Below the pieces are notes generated by a model. That model was not told the origin of the DNA, ran no database searches, and saw only the letters and a list, made by a program, of their open reading frames with translations. Shown here piece by piece: positions 24,130-34,300 of a DNA stretch of 64,000 nucleotides. The stretch is taken from NCBI GenBank assembly GCA_016187945.1, contig JACPIT010000002.1:1-64000 (forward strand), read 5' to 3'. How positions within the stretch are numbered: position 1 is the first letter of the stretch; the number at the start of each line of letters is the position of its first letter. The position numbers were made by a program, and so were the translations under genes. This DNA is from Opitutia bacterium. Lineage in GTDB: Bacteria; Verrucomicrobiota; Verrucomicrobiia; Opitutales; Opitutaceae.

Positions 24130-24785
24130 GCCGGCTGCGACACCTCCTTCCCCTCGTGGCGATGGTCTGGCTCGCCGGCTGCGAGATCACGCCCGATCTC
24201 GCCGATCCCGTGCGCTACGGACCATTCTACGCGCCGAAGAATTTCGCCGCCGAAAAGAAACTCCCGGCCGACTTGCGCCGCGTGCTCGTGCTGCCGGTGT
24301 CGGTCGGGCCGCTCGCGCCGGAGGAAACCGCGGTTACGCTCGACGGCGTGATCGCCCGATCGTTGCAGGAGCAGCAGCGCTTCGAGGTCGTCCCGCTGCC
24401 GCGCGAGGAGAGCCTGCGGCTTTTCGGCACGCGTGAGTTTTCGTCCACGGCAGCGTTGCCGCACGGCATGATCGAGCAACTCGCCTCCCGCTACGCCGTC
24501 GATGCGGTGCTGTTCACCGACCTCACCGCTTACCAGCCGTATCGCCCGCAATCGATCGGCTTCCGCAGCAAACTCGCCACCGTGCGCGATGTCCGGCTCG
24601 TGTGGACGTTCGACGAGGTCATCTCCGCGAGCAACCCGGCCGTCGCCAACAGCGCGCGCCGCCTCCCGTTTCAGGCCGCGCAAGGTCGCGGACCGGTCGA
24701 TCTCAGTCCCGGCACGCTCCTCAGTCCGTCGCGCTACGCCGCGTTTGCGGCGAGCGAGATGTTCCGCACGTTGCCCCCGCGATGA
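24126..24785 (+). CDS. Lipoprotein of unknown function in the fliD operon
   Basis: The 219-residue protein begins with a lipoprotein signal (LLPLVAMVWLAGCEITPDL, Cys19 as the acylated residue). The rest is mixed alpha/beta with LRRVLVLPVSVGP, IARSLQEQQRFEVVPLP and YAVDAVLFTDLTAYQPYRP. These are reminiscent of the nucleotide-fold lipoproteins that build outer-membrane secretion or flagellar rings (CsgG/FlgP-type folds), but I cannot assign a family. It overlaps fliD by 4 bases (ATGA) and must be co-translated, so a flagellar envelope role is likely. Confidence 0.75.
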   Translation: MSRLRHLLPLVAMVWLAGCEITPDLADPVRYGPFYAPKNFAAEKKLPADLRRVLVLPVSVGPLAPEETAVTLDGVIARSLQEQQRFEVVPLPREESLRLFGTREFSSTAALPHGMIEQLASRYAVDAVLFTDLTAYQPYRPQSIGFRSKLATVRDVRLVWTFDEVISASNPAVANSARRLPFQAAQGRGPVDLSPGTLLSPSRYAAFAASEMFRTLPPR

Positions 24786-24812
24786 CTTCACGGCGCCTTT
24801 ACCAGTTCATCC

Positions 24813-24839
24813 TAAAGATTTCGCCCGCGCAGACGATAT
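24813..24839 (+). promoter_or_regulatory. sigma28-like promoter for the flgM-like/fliS operon
   Basis: Plus strand: TAAA (24813-24816), 15 bases, GACGATAT (24832-24839). It has a perfect -35 and 6 of 8 in the -10, about 63 bases upstream of the start codon. Confidence 0.6.
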
Positions 24840-24908
24840 TCAGCCTATCAACCAACGGCGTTCCCTGGCCTCTATCAGCGGCTGACCGTTCCCTCCAACG
24901 CTGAGTCC

Positions 24909-25190
24909 ATGATTCATTCCACTTCTTCATCCGACCGGACGGCACGAACGGACGCTGTGTCGCTGGTCCCGCAAAAACCCGTGGTGCGCGGTCCCGGCGC
25001 CGACAGCTTCTCCGCCGCGAACTCCACCGCTCTCCGCGCCGCCCTCCAGACGCAGCCGGAAGTCCGACCGGAAGTCGTCGCGCGCGGCAAGGAACTCGCC
25101 GCCGACCCGAGCTACCCGTCGAACGACATTCTCCGCAAAGTCGGCGAGGCGCTCCTGAACTCGCCCGATCTCACCGAAGACGAATCCTGA
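24909..25190 (+). CDS. FlgM-like anti-sigma28 factor (candidate)
   Basis: The 93-residue protein has a disordered, polar N-terminal half and a helical C-terminal half: VRPEVVARGKELAADPSYPS followed by NDILRKVGEALLNSPD. The pattern R.E.V...K....(D/G).Y..(D/N).(I/L)..K(V/L)..AL is that of FlgM, which holds sigma28 inactive until it is exported through the flagellum. Length also fits. The gene is itself behind a sigma28-like promoter and 11 bases before fliS, a common flgM context. Similarity is limited, so this is a candidate only. Confidence 0.55.
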   Translation: MIHSTSSSDRTARTDAVSLVPQKPVVRGPGADSFSAANSTALRAALQTQPEVRPEVVARGKELAADPSYPSNDILRKVGEALLNSPDLTEDES

Positions 25191-25201
25191 GCCATCCTCC
25201 C

Positions 25202-25630
25202 ATGGTCGCCCAAGATTACGCGCGGACCTACCGCTCGAACGCGGTCCTCACCGCCAGCCCCGGCCAGCTCGTATTGATGCTCTACGACGGTGCCCTGCGC
25301 GCACTGCACGGCGCTCGCGGCGGCTTTGCCCTCGGCGAGAACGACGCGCGCCGCATCGAGGTCATCAACACGCAACTGCTCAAGGCGCAGGCCATCATCT
25401 CCGAGTTGCAGGGCACGCTCAACCTCGACGCCGGCGACGGCAAATTCGCCCGCGAGATGCACCGCCTCTACGACTACTACCTGCGCCGCCTCATGGAGGC
25501 GAACATCCGCAAGGACGAGCAGCCGATCGTCGAAGTCGAACGTCTGCTCGGCGAAGTGCGCAACGCCTGGGCCGAGATGCTCTCCAAAAACGACTCCAAC
25601 GCGCCCGAAGGCATTCGCGGCGTCGCCTGA
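25202..25630 (+). CDS. fliS: Flagellin export chaperone FliS
   Basis: The 142-residue protein has the family hallmark near the N-terminus (YRSNAVLTASPGQLVLMLYD followed by GALRAL). The four-helix bundle continues (INTQLLKAQAIISELQGTLN, and MHRLYDYYLRRLMEANIRKD). FliS binds the C-terminal helix of flagellin in the cytoplasm to prevent premature polymerisation. It lies between the FlgM-like and FliT-like genes with gaps of 11 and 5 bases, so it is clearly in one operon. Its C-terminus (KNDSNAPEGIRGVA) is slightly longer than typical. Confidence 0.95.
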   Translation: MVAQDYARTYRSNAVLTASPGQLVLMLYDGALRALHGARGGFALGENDARRIEVINTQLLKAQAIISELQGTLNLDAGDGKFAREMHRLYDYYLRRLMEANIRKDEQPIVEVERLLGEVRNAWAEMLSKNDSNAPEGIRGVA

Positions 25631-25635
25631 TCGAG

Positions 25636-25998
25636 ATGGAAACGCCGCTCCAGACCGCGCTACGCCTGCTCTCCGCGCTCGAAGATCTCGCGGGCCAGGA
25701 AGCGGTGCTGCTGCGCTCGCTGGATTTGGTGGAAGCCGTGCAGATTTCCGAACGCGCGGCGCCTCTGATCGAGAAGCTGTGCGCGCTCTCGATCGATCCC
25801 GGCGTCGCCGCCCTGCGGCCGCGCGTCGAGGAACTCGTCGCGCAACGCCGCCGCAACGCCGTGTTGCTCGATTCGCATCTCGCGCGCCTGCAAGGAGAGC
25901 TGCGCCGCATCGACGAGGCCCGCTCGCGCCTCGCGCGCGTCGCACCCGTCTACGGCGGCGCGATGCCCGTCGAATCGCGGTTGAACACCGCCGCGTAA
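25636..25998 (+). CDS. Small helical protein, FliT-like position
   Basis: The 120-residue, nearly all-helical protein (LQTALRLLSALEDLAGQEAV, LRPRVEELVAQRRRNAVLLD, LARLQGELRRIDEARSRLAR) follows fliS by 5 bases. In many bacteria fliS is followed by fliT, a 100-130 residue helical chaperone of FliD, so size and position fit. The sequence itself is too generic to prove this. It ends the operon before a strong terminator. Confidence 0.6.
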   Translation: METPLQTALRLLSALEDLAGQEAVLLRSLDLVEAVQISERAAPLIEKLCALSIDPGVAALRPRVEELVAQRRRNAVLLDSHLARLQGELRRIDEARSRLARVAPVYGGAMPVESRLNTAA

Positions 25999-26003
25999 GA
26001 TCT

Positions 26004-26029
26004 AAGCCGGTCTCCCGACCGGCTTTTTT
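26004..26029 (+). terminator. Rho-independent terminator of the fliS operon
   Basis: The 9-bp stem AAGCCGGTC / GACCGGCTT has a TCCC loop and runs into TTTTTT on the plus strand, a few bases after the stop of the FliT-like gene. Confidence 0.88.
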
Positions 26030-26121
26030 GTTTTCGCCTCGCTTGGAATCGCGCGCCACCTCAGCCGGCAATCGCGAGAATTGCGCGCGCGGCGTAAAGC
26101 CGCTCCGACAATTTCCGACGC

Positions 26122-26155
26122 CGAAAAACAAAAAAGGCCTCCCGCAGGAGGCCTT
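26122..26155 (-). terminator. Rho-independent terminator behind the 130-residue gene
   Basis: The stem AAGGCCTCC (26134-26142) / GGAGGCCTT (26147-26155) is followed, on the minus strand, by a T-rich tract (complement of 26122-26136). It lies about 50 bases after the stop of the gene ending at 26204. Confidence 0.8.
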
Positions 26156-26203
26156 GATTTAACCCGGGCAAAGAAAATTTCGGAGCGGCAGCGGCGCGTG
26201 CAC

Positions 26204-26596
26204 TCAGATCGCGGTCGCGAGCGTCGGCGGAGCGTCTTCGACCACGACGACTTCGGGCGCGCCAGCCATCCACTCGGCGGCGACCTTGCGCGCTTCGCTG
26301 GTCCAGTTGACGTCGGGTTTCGAGTAGATCGCGCGGGTCGCGCTGTTGTCGGTGCCGATCCACGCGAGCGCGGCTTTCAGGCACGGCGTGCCGTCGGCGA
26401 GGCGATAGCTCTGGAGCAACACGTTGCCGCGGGCGACGAGGCCGGTGGCGGTGCGGACATTCAAGTTCAGGCGCGCGAGGCCGAGATGATAATTCACGGT
26501 GCGCGAAGTCTCCCACTGGCCGTCGAGCGGTGCCGGATCATCCGCGGCCAAAGCGCGCTCGAGGTCGGAGAGGAAGGAGAGGAGGCGAGTGTGCAT
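26204..26596 (-). CDS. Hypothetical protein, 130 residues
   Basis: I do not recognise the family. The protein is soluble, with an N-terminal helix (MHTRLLSFLSDLERALAADD), a central mixed region (VNYHLGLARLNLNVRTATGL, VLLQSYRLADGTP) and an acidic, disordered tail. It is convergent with the fliS operon and has its own terminator, which supports a real gene. A weak sigma28-like site (TCAA-N15-GCCGAAGG, 26645-26619) lies just upstream. No ribosome binding site is evident before the ATG. Confidence 0.6.
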   Translation of the reverse strand: MHTRLLSFLSDLERALAADDPAPLDGQWETSRTVNYHLGLARLNLNVRTATGLVARGNVLLQSYRLADGTPCLKAALAWIGTDNSATRAIYSKPDVNWTSEARKVAAEWMAGAPEVVVVEDAPPTLATAI

Positions 26597-26618
26597 GAAC
26601 AGTGAGGCTCAAGCGCTG

Positions 26619-26645
26619 CCTTCGGCACATTCGGCGACGGCTTGA
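26619..26645 (-). promoter_or_regulatory. Weak sigma28-like promoter for the 130-residue gene
   Basis: Minus strand: TCAA (26645-26642), 15 bases, GCCGAAGG (26626-26619). The spacing is right, but only 8 of 12 consensus positions match. Confidence 0.3.
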
Positions 26646-26711
26646 GCGAATTTTTCCAGAAAGAAAGCTCGCGCTCTCTCTTGAGGCCGATTGGCTGTTG
26701 CTCCCTCTCGC

Positions 26712-27134
26712 ATGCGCGAAACCTCGCTTACGCCACCGGTTCCCGCTGAGCCACTGCGTCGCAACGCGGTCCTCCTCCTCGAGGACAACGAAATCATCGC
26801 CAGTATGCTGACGGCGCTGCTGAAATCGCTGTCCCTGCGCGTCATCTGGTGCGCAGACAGCGCGACCGGCGAGCGGATGTTCGCCGAACGCGAAGGCGAG
26901 GTTCTGCTCGTCCTCGCCGATTGCCGTCTGCCGGACGGCGACGGCCGCGAGTTGTGCGCGCGCTTCCGCACGCGCGTGCCGCAATTGCCGGTGCTCGTGA
27001 CCAGCGGAAGCGTCTCCGGTCGCGGCGTCGCGCCGCTCGAGCGAAATCGCTTTGTCGAATATCTGCCCAAACCCTACGCGCCGGCGGAAGTGATCGCACG
27101 CGTGCGCCGGTTGATTGAAGTGGCGGCGGCGTGA
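26712..27134 (+). CDS. Single-domain response regulator (CheY-like)
   Basis: From ATG 26712 the protein has 140 residues: a short N-terminal extension, then a receiver domain with LLLEDNE (acidic pocket), VLADCRLPDGDG (the Asp before CRLP is the phosphorylation site), VLVTSGS (Thr/Ser switch) and YLPKPY (conserved Lys). A TTG at 26691 with GAGG just upstream is an alternative start. It has no output domain. It precedes the NtrC-type regulator by 84 bases and may share its signalling pathway. Confidence 0.85.
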   Translation: MRETSLTPPVPAEPLRRNAVLLLEDNEIIASMLTALLKSLSLRVIWCADSATGERMFAEREGEVLLVLADCRLPDGDGRELCARFRTRVPQLPVLVTSGSVSGRGVAPLERNRFVEYLPKPYAPAEVIARVRRLIEVAAA

Positions 27135-27218
27135 AACACAGGTTTGGTTTGAACCGCCGCGCGCGGCTCTCTAGCTGTTAAGGTTCCCAACCGAACCCAC
27201 CGCCGCGCCGCCGCTCCC

Positions 27219-28703
<1,485 letters not shown>

Positions 28704-28750
28704 CGCCCGCGCGCCGTTGCCGCCCTCGCCGTTGCCATCTTCGCCGTAGC

Positions 28751-28778
28751 AGCCGACGCGAGTCGGCTGTTTGTTTTT
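28751..28778 (+). terminator. Terminator of the NtrC-type gene
   Basis: The stem AGCCGAC / GTCGGCT with loop GCGA is followed by GTTTGTTTTT on the plus strand. GTAG precedes the stem (28746-28749), so the element also fits the GTAG-hairpin family of this window. A second small hairpin (GGCGCT/AGCGCC) follows. Confidence 0.75.
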
Positions 28779-28919
28779 CGGCGCTGCGAGAGCGCCGCCG
28801 GCCGCTCGCCCGCGAAAACGGCGAACGGACTCTCGCCCGCATTTCAGTCCCGCGCGCTTGTGCCGATAGCACCTCATGCCGCTGGCGTTCGTTCGCACGC
28901 ACTTCCGCGAAATTTTGCG

Positions 28920-28947
28920 TAAAGTCCCCCGCGAGGTGGGCCGATAA
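28920..28947 (+). promoter_or_regulatory. sigma28-like promoter for cheX
   Basis: Plus strand: TAAA (28920-28923), 16 bases, GCCGATAA (28940-28947). Both boxes are perfect; the spacer is one base longer than the consensus. The cheX start is about 33 bases downstream of the predicted transcript start. Confidence 0.75.
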
Positions 28948-28986
28948 CCTTGCAGAGCCACGTCTGGCACGAGCCCCCTTTTTATC

Positions 28987-29520
28987 ATGCCCGCCACCCA
29001 GGAAATCTCCGAATCCCTCGTCCGCGAGAACATCACCCGCGCGATCTCCGACGTTTTCAAAACCATGTTGGGTAAATCGTCGGAACTCTCCACGACCGCG
29101 ACCCAGGGCACCGAGGCGAGCTGGCCGCCCATCCCCGTCGAGGGCGCCAACTGCACGCCGCAAGTCGTCGGCACCGTCGGCTTCATCGGCGACGCCAACG
29201 GCCTCATCTACCTCTACCTCCCGGTCAACTTCGCGAAGCTCTGCACCTGCCACCTCCTCGGCATGACCGAAGCCGAGATCGACGAGGCCGGCGACGAAGT
29301 GATCAACGACGCCATCGGCGAACTCACCAACATGAGCGTCGGCTCGTTCAAGAACGGCCTCTGCGACGCCGGTTATCCGTGCATGCTCACGATTCCGTCG
29401 ATCCTTCGCGGCAGCAATTTCTGCGTCGAGCCGATCAGCTCCGCGCAGCGCTACATCTACTCCTTCGAATGCGGCGGCCACAAGATCGTGACCGACATCC
29501 TCATGAAGACCGGCAACTGA
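28987..29520 (+). CDS. cheX: CheX-family CheY-P phosphatase
   Basis: The 177-residue protein has the CheX/CheC/FliY-type active-site helix DEVINDAIGELTNMSVGSFK, with Glu112 and Asn115 in the required E..N spacing, and the surrounding beta strands (VVGTVGFIGDANGLIYLYLP). CheX dephosphorylates phospho-CheY and so resets the flagellar motor signal. It has a slightly longer middle (residues 30-60) than the Thermotoga protein. It is followed after 20 bases by the REC-REC-STAS gene, so its natural substrate may be that protein's receiver. Confidence 0.85.
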   Translation: MPATQEISESLVRENITRAISDVFKTMLGKSSELSTTATQGTEASWPPIPVEGANCTPQVVGTVGFIGDANGLIYLYLPVNFAKLCTCHLLGMTEAEIDEAGDEVINDAIGELTNMSVGSFKNGLCDAGYPCMLTIPSILRGSNFCVEPISSAQRYIYSFECGGHKIVTDILMKTGN

Positions 29521-29540
29521 ACCGTTTTCCGACTCCACCC

Positions 29541-30689
29541 ATGCGCAACAAAGTTCTCACCGTCGACGACTCCAAGACCGTCCGCATCATCGTGCGGAAG
29601 GCGTTCAAGCCCTACGACTGCGAAATCCTCGAAGCGGCCAACGGCGTCGAAGGCCTCGCCGTCGCGGCGAAGGACATGCCCGACCTGATCCTTCTCGACG
29701 TGACGATGCCTGTCATGGACGGCGTCGAGATGCTCACGAAGCTCAAGGCCGATCCGCAGCTCAAGGGCATCCCCGTCATGATGCTCACCGCCGAAGGCGG
29801 CCGCGACAACGTCCTCAAGATCGCGAAAATCGGCGTGCGCGACTACATCGTGAAGCCGTTCAAGGAGGAAGTCCTCGTCGAGAAAGCCGGCCGCATCATC
29901 GAGCTCAAGCCGCTCACCGACGGCCCTGCCAAAGCCCGCTCCATCTTCGATCCCGCCAACGTCCTCGTCGTCGAGGACAAGCCCGCCATCGTCCAGCAGA
30001 TCCAGGAAGGCCTGAAGCACACGCCTTGGAAAATCCACGGCGTCAGCACGCAGGGCGAGGCGATCGACTACTGCACGAAGTCGCCGCCCGACCTGATCAT
30101 GATCTCGCTCTCGCTGCCGGAGGATGCCGCCTTCACGCTGTTCCGCCTCATCCGCACGAACGTGAAGACGAAATACACGCCCGTCTTCGGCCTTGTCGTG
30201 AAAACCGAGACCGGCCCGCAACAGCAGGCGCAGACCGTCGGCTTCACCACCGTCATCACGAAGCCCATCGACCTCGGCGAACTCGAGACCAAGATCGCCA
30301 AGGCGATGAACCTCGACACCTCCCAGCGCTACTTCGCCATCGAAGGCGAGAGCCTGATGATGAAGGTGCCGGACAACTGCTCGCAGTCCGTCATCGCCGA
30401 GATCACCACCTACATGAAGCCGAAGATGGCCGAGGCCGTCGACGCCGGGCACAACAAGGCCATCATCGACGTGCACCAGCTCAAGTCGCTCCACATGGGC
30501 GTCATCAAGCTCCTCGTGCAGGCGATGCAGACGTGCCGCGAGCTCGGCGTGCAATTCGCCCTCGTCGGCAACAGCGCGATCGCGACGGAGTGCAAAGGTT
30601 TCGAGGACACCCGCACGTGGGCCTTCCACGAGAATGTCGACGAAGCCCGCGCGAGCCTCAGCAAGCAGCCCGCGCTCGCCAACGCCTGA
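29541..30689 (+). CDS. REC - degenerate REC - STAS-like signalling protein
   Basis: The 382-residue protein has three parts. Receiver 1 (1-120) is complete: TVDDS, phospho-Asp53 in LLDVTMP, MLTAEGG, and Lys105 in DYIVKPF. Receiver 2 (about 138-260) keeps VVEDK and ITKPIDL, but Ser189 stands where the phosphorylated Asp should be (DLIMISLSLP), so it cannot be phosphorylated normally. The C-terminal part (265-375) resembles a STAS domain (KAIIDVHQLKSLHMGVIKLL, CRELGVQFALVGNSAI) but lacks a clear conserved STAS serine. The gene forms an operon with cheX. This looks like a partner-switching output tied to chemotaxis phosphate flow; no characterised protein of this layout is known to me. Confidence 0.85.
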   Translation: MRNKVLTVDDSKTVRIIVRKAFKPYDCEILEAANGVEGLAVAAKDMPDLILLDVTMPVMDGVEMLTKLKADPQLKGIPVMMLTAEGGRDNVLKIAKIGVRDYIVKPFKEEVLVEKAGRIIELKPLTDGPAKARSIFDPANVLVVEDKPAIVQQIQEGLKHTPWKIHGVSTQGEAIDYCTKSPPDLIMISLSLPEDAAFTLFRLIRTNVKTKYTPVFGLVVKTETGPQQQAQTVGFTTVITKPIDLGELETKIAKAMNLDTSQRYFAIEGESLMMKVPDNCSQSVIAEITTYMKPKMAEAVDAGHNKAIIDVHQLKSLHMGVIKLLVQAMQTCRELGVQFALVGNSAIATECKGFEDTRTWAFHENVDEARASLSKQPALANA

Positions 30690-30765
30690 GCGCATCGCCC
30701 GTCGTTCGACCGATCCGCACCCGGACAGCCGCACCTGACTCCCAAAACTCTTCTTTGCGCATCCC

Positions 30766-30793
30766 ACGCCGCGGCCGAATGCCGCGGCGTTTT
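30766..30793 (+). terminator. Terminator of the cheX operon
   Basis: The stem ACGCCGCGG (30766-30774) / CCGCGGCGT (30782-30790), with a 7-base loop, runs into TTTTC on the plus strand about 75 bases after the stop. Confidence 0.75.
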
Positions 30794-30884
30794 CATTCAC
30801 TGTGGGGCGACACCCCGGAGGTGGCTCCGGCGTGGATGTAGCAGCGACCGTAAGGCCGCTGGCGCACCGCCCAGGCGATAGCCC

Positions 30885-31000
30885 GGATATTTCACCCGCA
30901 GAACGAAGCGCGCGACGTTGCGCAGTAGCGGAATTCGTGAGAATTTCGCCGCTGCCGAGGCACGAAAACCTCACGGTTTCCGCTACGCGGTGAAATATCC
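30885..31000. repeat. 116-base nested palindromic element
   Basis: Outer arms GGATATTTCACC (30885-30896) and GGTGAAATATCC (30989-31000) are perfect complements. Inside, GTAG at 30925 opens and CTAC at 30983 closes a second palindrome with imperfect ~28-base arms (GTAGCGGAA-x-CGTGAG). The form matches a mobile repeat (REP/BIME- or MITE-like). Confidence 0.65.
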
Positions 31001-31231
31001 AGACTGGAGCAAATTCGGGAAAAATGTAGCCGCACTTGAGTCGGTGGCGTTCCGAGCGAAGCGAGATTCTGCCAAGCGTGGCCCGAGTGAAACCACGTTG
31101 TCGCTGCGCTCGAGCGCGGCTGCGCCTTTCTTGAAATTGCTCGAGAACGGGACCGCGACGAGTGCCTTGGCCTCGGCGGCTGGGCCCGCCGCGCACGCGG
31201 CGCGGCGGCGGTCCAGCATGGGAGCTTATTG

Positions 31232-31366
31232 GAGCTCGCCCAATAGACTGACGTGCAATTTGTCGGTGGTAGGGCGGAGCGGCCCGCTCCGCCGCGGGCG
31301 TGTTGCGGTTTTCGCGGCGCACCGGGCCGGTGCGCCCTACCCGTCAGCCTGATCGGCGAGACTCAA
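31232..31366. repeat. Palindromic element copy C (GTAG...CTAC core)
   Basis: The core 31269-31340 starts GTAGGGCGGAGCGG and ends CCGGTGCGCCCTAC. It holds two hairpins (GGCGGAGCGG/CCGCTCCGCC and GGCGCACCGG/CCGGTGCGCC). Flanks GAGCTCGCCCAATAGACTGACG-like (left) and CGTCAGCCTGATCGGCGAG (right) are imperfect inverted repeats. The right flank and following CTCAATA match copy B at 46758-46908, but the two hairpins are in swapped order. Confidence 0.65.
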
Positions 31367-31389
31367 TAAAGCGTCTCGCGTCGTCTCGC

Positions 31390-34300
31390 TCACTGCGCCG
31401 CCGGGCTCGCGAGTGCGCCCGCCACCGCGCGCGCCAGGTCGGCCATGCTGGGCGGCTTGCTCAGCACGGCGGCGATGTGCAGGCGCGACGACTCGGCGCG
31501 TCGATCGGCTTCGAGATGCCCGGAGACGATGAGGATCGGCAGCGTCGCATTCATGTCGCGCACTTGCCGCGCGAGTTCAAAGCCGGTCATCCCCGGCATC
31601 GCATAGTCCACGACCAGCAAATCGAAACCTGTCGGTTGCGCGGCGAATTTGAGCAGCGCTTCGGCGGGATTGCCGACCGCGGTGACTTGATAACCGAGAA
31701 ACTGGAGCATGTCCGCGAGCGCGGCCCGCGGGCCGGGATCGTCGTCGACGAAGAGAATGCGCTGGTGCTGGCCGCGCGGGATGTCCGCCGCGAGCGCGGG
31801 CAGCGCGTCGGCGGCCGCCGGCTGTTCTCCGAGGGCGCGGAAATAGAGCTCGAACGTCGTGCCGGCGCCGGGCGTGCTGCGCACGAGGATCGCGCCGCCA
31901 TGGTCGCGCACGATGCCGTGCACGACGGCGAGGCCGAGCCCCGTGCCGCGTCCGGCTTCCTTCGTCGTGAAGAACGGGTCGAAAATGCGCTGGGCCACGT
32001 CGGGCGTCATGCCGCAACCGTCGTCGGTGACGGTCAGCACCACCGCGAGGCCCGCGGGCAGCTCGGGGTTCTCGGATTGTTGGGCGGCGGTGACCTCGCG
32101 TCGTTCGAGTCGCACGCCGATGCGTCCGCCGTCGGCCGGCAGTGCCTGCCAGGCGTTCGTGCAGAGGTTCATCATCACCTGGTGGAGCTGGGTGGCGTCG
32201 CCGCGGATCGGCGGACAGGCGCGGTCGAGGTGCGCGTCGATCTGCACCATGGGCGGCAGCGTGGAGCCGAGGAGGCGCAGGGCTTCCTCGACGACGCGGA
32301 CGAGGTCCACCGCCCCGCGTTCGCCTTCGCTGCGGCGCGAGAAGGCGAGGATCTGTTGCACGAGGCGCTTGGCACGCGCGCCGCCGCTGGCGATGTTCTC
32401 GAGCCAGCGCTGCGCCGCATGCTGTCCGGGTAACTCGAGGCGGATGAGCTCGGCCGAGCCGAGGATGCCGGTGAGGAGATTGTTGAAATCGTGGGCGATG
32501 CCGCCGGCGAGCGTGCCGAGCGATTCCATCTTCTGCGTCTGGCGCAGGCGCGCTTCGGCGACGCGCTGCGCGGTGATGTCCTGGATCGAGTTCAGCGTGT
32601 AGCGCTGGCCGCCGATCTCGATGAGGCTGCCGCTGAACAGCGCGGAAAACACCTCGCCGTTCAGGCGGCGCATGCGGGTCTCGTAGCTCGCGACGTGACC
32701 GTTGTCCCGGAGCATTTTCAGATAGCGGTCGCGCTCGGCCTGATCGACCCACGCGGCCAGTTCCAGCGACGTGCGGCCGAGCACCGCAGCCCGCGGCGAG
32801 CCGAAGCCGCGCTCGGCCGCGGAGTTGACCTCGACGATTTTGCCGTCGGGAAACGAGAGGAGGAACATCATCACCGGGCTCTCCTCGAACACGGCGTGAA
32901 ACCGCTGCTCGCCCTCGCGCAGGGCGCGCTCCGTGCGCTTGAGGTGCGTGACGTCGATGAAGGTGTTGAGCGAATACCCGCGACCCGCGATTTGCACGAG
33001 GCGACTATGCATGAGCAGCTCCAGCCGCGCGCCGCTGCGGTGCCGCATGCCGACCTCCATCTCCTCGAGCCGGCCGGTTTCCGCGAGCACGCCGAGCCAG
33101 CGCTCGCGCTTTTCCTCGTCGGACCACAGTCCGGCTTCGAGCACGTGCCGGCCGATGCACTCTTCGCGTGTGTAGCCGAACGCCGTCGTGACAGCCGTGT
33201 TGACGTCGGCGATGATGCCCTCGGGAAACGACGCGAGCACGACCGGCACGGGGCCGTGGTCGAACAAACCGCGGAACTTTTCCTCGCTCTCGCGCAGGGC
33301 CGTGGTCTTCGCGTCGGCCTCGCGCACGGCGTCCTCGTAGATCGTGGCGTTGCGCAGCGCCAGGGCCGAGAGCTGCGCGAGGAGGCGCCCCTTTTCGACG
33401 TCATCGGCGGTGAACGGCTGATCGGGCTGGAAGCGGCAGACGCCGAGCACGCCGATCGCACGGTCTTCGTGGAGGATGGGGAAAACCGCGGCGGCGCGCA
33501 CGCCGGCTTCGCTGTAGGCGGCGACGGCGCCGTCGAGCGTGCGGTAGTTATGCGCGACGGCCGGCTGGCATGTCTCGATGGCGCGCCACGCGAGCACCGC
33601 CTCGCGTCCGACGGGTTTGAGGCCCTCCTCGGGCACGGTGCCGCACCACGCGCGCGGCACGAGCAACTCGTTTTCGAGGAGCGCCACTTCGGCCGACGGC
33701 GCATCGAGCAGCGTTGCCGCGCGATCGACGAGTCCGCGCAACACCGCCGCCGTGCCGCGGCGCGCGAGCAGGTCGAGCGCGGTTTCATTCACCGCCGAGT
33801 AGAGCTCGGCCTGGCGCCCGGCGGCGAATTCCGAGGCTTTCATCGCCGTCAGGTCGACGTTGATGCCGATGATGCGCAGCGCCCGGCCGTCCGCGTCGCG
33901 CTCGACGCAGCGGCCGCGGCTGCGCACCCACACGATCGAGCCGTCGTCGCGACGGTAGCGGTGCTCGACGACGTATTCGTCGCTGTGCCCGAGTTCGATG
34001 CGTTCGAGTGCGGCGAGCACGCGCGGGCGTTCCTCCTCGGGCACCTTGAGCAGGAGCGCCTGGAGCGTGATTCGCGTCTCGCCCGGCGGCGCGCCGATGA
34101 ATTGCGCCCAGCGCTCGTCGAGAAACACGCTGCGGTCGCGCAGGTCGGCGTCCCACAGGGCGCTGCCGGACGCCGCGAGCGCGAGACGGAGCTGCTCTTC
34201 GCGACGCTGGAGATTTAGCTCGGCGATCTTGCGCGTCTGGATGTCGGCGTGCGTGCCGGACAGCCGCAGCGCGCGACCGTCGGGGCCGCGCTCGACGATG

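Larger units (their letters stand above)
30690..31389. other. 700-base intergenic region with palindromic elements
   Basis: No gene is supported. It holds a terminator (30766-30793), a GTAG-associated imperfect hairpin near 30835-30862, a 116-base nested palindrome (30885-31000) and element copy C (31232-31366). The stretch 31001-31230 shows no structure I can name; short open frames there have no ribosome binding site and overlap repeats. Confidence 0.6.

Noticed and set aside
28858-28870. Second GCCGATAG box ahead of cheX (near 28862)
   Set aside because: No TAAA-like -35 at 15-16 bases upstream; the site at 28920-28947 is far better.
28962-28980. TGGCACG before cheX as a sigma54 promoter
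   Set aside because: The -24 half is perfect, but the required TTGC at the -12 position is absent (CCCTT instead).
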